Assembly: GCA_017303505.1 (NCBI GenBank) | Contig: JAFLCP010000058.1 | Location: forward strand, 1-43,551 | DNA from: Planctomycetota bacterium | Lineage (GTDB): Bacteria; Planctomycetota; Planctomycetia; Pirellulales; Pirellulaceae | Direction of reading: 5' to 3' | Length of the DNA stretch: 43,551 bases | Part shown: piece after piece, positions 42,781 through 43,551 of the stretch | How positions within the stretch are numbered: the first letter of the stretch is position 1 | How the letters are laid out: each line of letters starts with the position of its first letter | Position numbers and translations under genes: made by a program | The notes under the pieces: model-generated | Told to the model about the DNA's origin: nothing | The model's database searches: none | The model's input: the letters and a program-made list of their open reading frames with translations, nothing else

Positions 42781-42882
42781 CACGGTCGTACCATCCTGCA
42801 AAATGATAGCAATTACAAAACTTTAGAAAATCTCGAAAGATTTTCGATGCAGGGGAGGATTACTGGAAGTTTGAGGTACGAG

Positions 42883-43551
42883 TCAAGCTTGATTAGGCCG
42901 AGATTCGTGAAGCATTTCAAAATGGGCGAGTGCGGAGAGGGGCATGTGCTGCAAATGATAGCCTCCTTCCAGAAGACTCACGATTTTTCCTTGGCAATGA
43001 ACAGCGGCGATATCGCTGACGCATTTGGTTAATTCGGCGAAGTCGGGTTCGCTGAGGCAAAGGCCACCGACTGGATCATCCACATGTGCGTCGAAGCCAG
43101 CGGACAACAAAATGAGTTGCGGTTTTATTTTGTCAGCAAATTGCGTCAGTTCAGCTGTGAAGCGTTTCATGAAATCGTCGCGCGAAATGTTTCCGCCGAC
43201 CGGTAGGTTTTTGGTCCAGCCCAAGCCAGCCCGCGCACCGGTTTCGTCTGCTTTGCCAGTGCCAGGATAAAATGGAAAACGATGACTGGAGAAAAAAGCG
43301 ACTTGGCCATCTTCCCAAAAGATATCTTGGGTTCCATTTCCATGATGCACATCCCAATCGACGATCATGACTCGATCTAACCCATGAGCTTGCAGCGCAT
43401 GTTTGGCAGCGATTGCCACATTGTTCAATAAACAGAAACCCATCGGGGCATCTTTAAGTGCATGATGGCCGGGTGGGCGAATCACGCAAAAGGCGCGTGA
43501 GTCTTCACCTCGTGATACTCGGTCGACTGCATCGCAGGCAGCCCCGGAGAT
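42883..43551 (-). CDS. Histone deacetylase family protein (5' end outside window)
   Basis: The frame is open from the right edge to the stop at 42883 (222 codons), so the N-terminus is missing. It contains the histone deacetylase/acetylpolyamine amidohydrolase core: RPPGHHA, MGFCLLNNVAIAAK, VDWDVHHGNGT, SAGFDAHVDDP and LEGGYH. The zinc ligands D and H of WDVHHGNGT and D of GFDAH, plus the catalytic His pair of PGHHA, are present. In bacteria such enzymes remove acetyl groups from polyamines or proteins, or act in acetoin metabolism. It is cytoplasmic. The downstream lipoprotein gene is 102 bp away, so co-transcription is uncertain. Confidence 0.92.
   Translation of the reverse strand: MSGAACDAVDRVSRGEDSRAFCVIRPPGHHALKDAPMGFCLLNNVAIAAKHALQAHGLDRVMIVDWDVHHGNGTQDIFWEDGQVAFFSSHRFPFYPGTGKADETGARAGLGWTKNLPVGGNISRDDFMKRFTAELTQFADKIKPQLILLSAGFDAHVDDPVGGLCLSEPDFAELTKCVSDIAAVHCQGKIVSLLEGGYHLQHMPLSALAHFEMLHESRPNQA

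Overview
The window looks like chromosomal DNA of a member of the phylum Planctomycetota, most likely a Pirellula/Rhodopirellula-type lineage. The evidence is a set of planctomycete families: a PSCyt1-DUF1549-DUF1553 protein next to a DUF1501 protein, an ECF-type sigma factor of the planctomycete kind followed by a Ser/Thr kinase with a TPR-like tail, an SHD1-domain protein, PQQ-like and FG-GAP propeller proteins, several Tat-exported proteins, and a bacterial microcompartment (BMC) shell gene. The order-level placement is inference. I saw no rRNA, tRNA, CRISPR array, transposase or phage gene.

Layout. 1-2474 (minus): a two-gene unit of an adenylate-forming enzyme and an aldehyde-dehydrogenase-fold protein, plausibly a carboxylate-to-aldehyde reducing pair; the second runs off the left edge. 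2742-4151: a DUF2237 gene and two unknown membrane proteins with a structured leader. 4346-9371 (minus): an EF-hand protein, the cytochrome-like PSCyt1/DUF1549/DUF1553 protein and a DUF1501 protein, transcribed away from the sigma factor and kinase (9606-13322). 13414-18572: a DUF808 membrane protein, then a minus-strand run of a TIM-barrel isomerase-like protein, an HGSNAT-like membrane acyltransferase and an SHD1 protein. 18949-23504: an RND efflux adaptor and pump with overlapping ends. 23516-25533: a small methyltransferase-like protein and a PQQ-like propeller protein. 25586-29227: an M81 (MlrC-like) peptidase divergent from RraA and an unknown Tat protein. 29304-33277: a SurA-N-like exported protein, four 100-bp tandem repeats, an FG-GAP protein and a double-BMC shell protein. 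33354-36497 (minus): a large secretin. 37037-43551: a hydroxyacid dehydrogenase, a sialidase-fold protein, a transglutaminase-like protein, two lipoproteins and a histone-deacetylase-family protein cut by the right edge.

Together the genes fit a heterotrophic planctomycete with a large exported protein set. The most unusual points are three. The double-BMC gene carries a strong ribosome binding site and an in-frame ATG exactly before its second domain, so it may make both a tandem and a single-domain shell protein. The 100-bp repeats at 30087-30490 keep a stem through a compensatory base-pair change. The leader at 4176-4233 folds into two nested perfect stems with a duplicated arm that allows an alternative pairing. 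All gene functions are read from sequence motifs without a database search.
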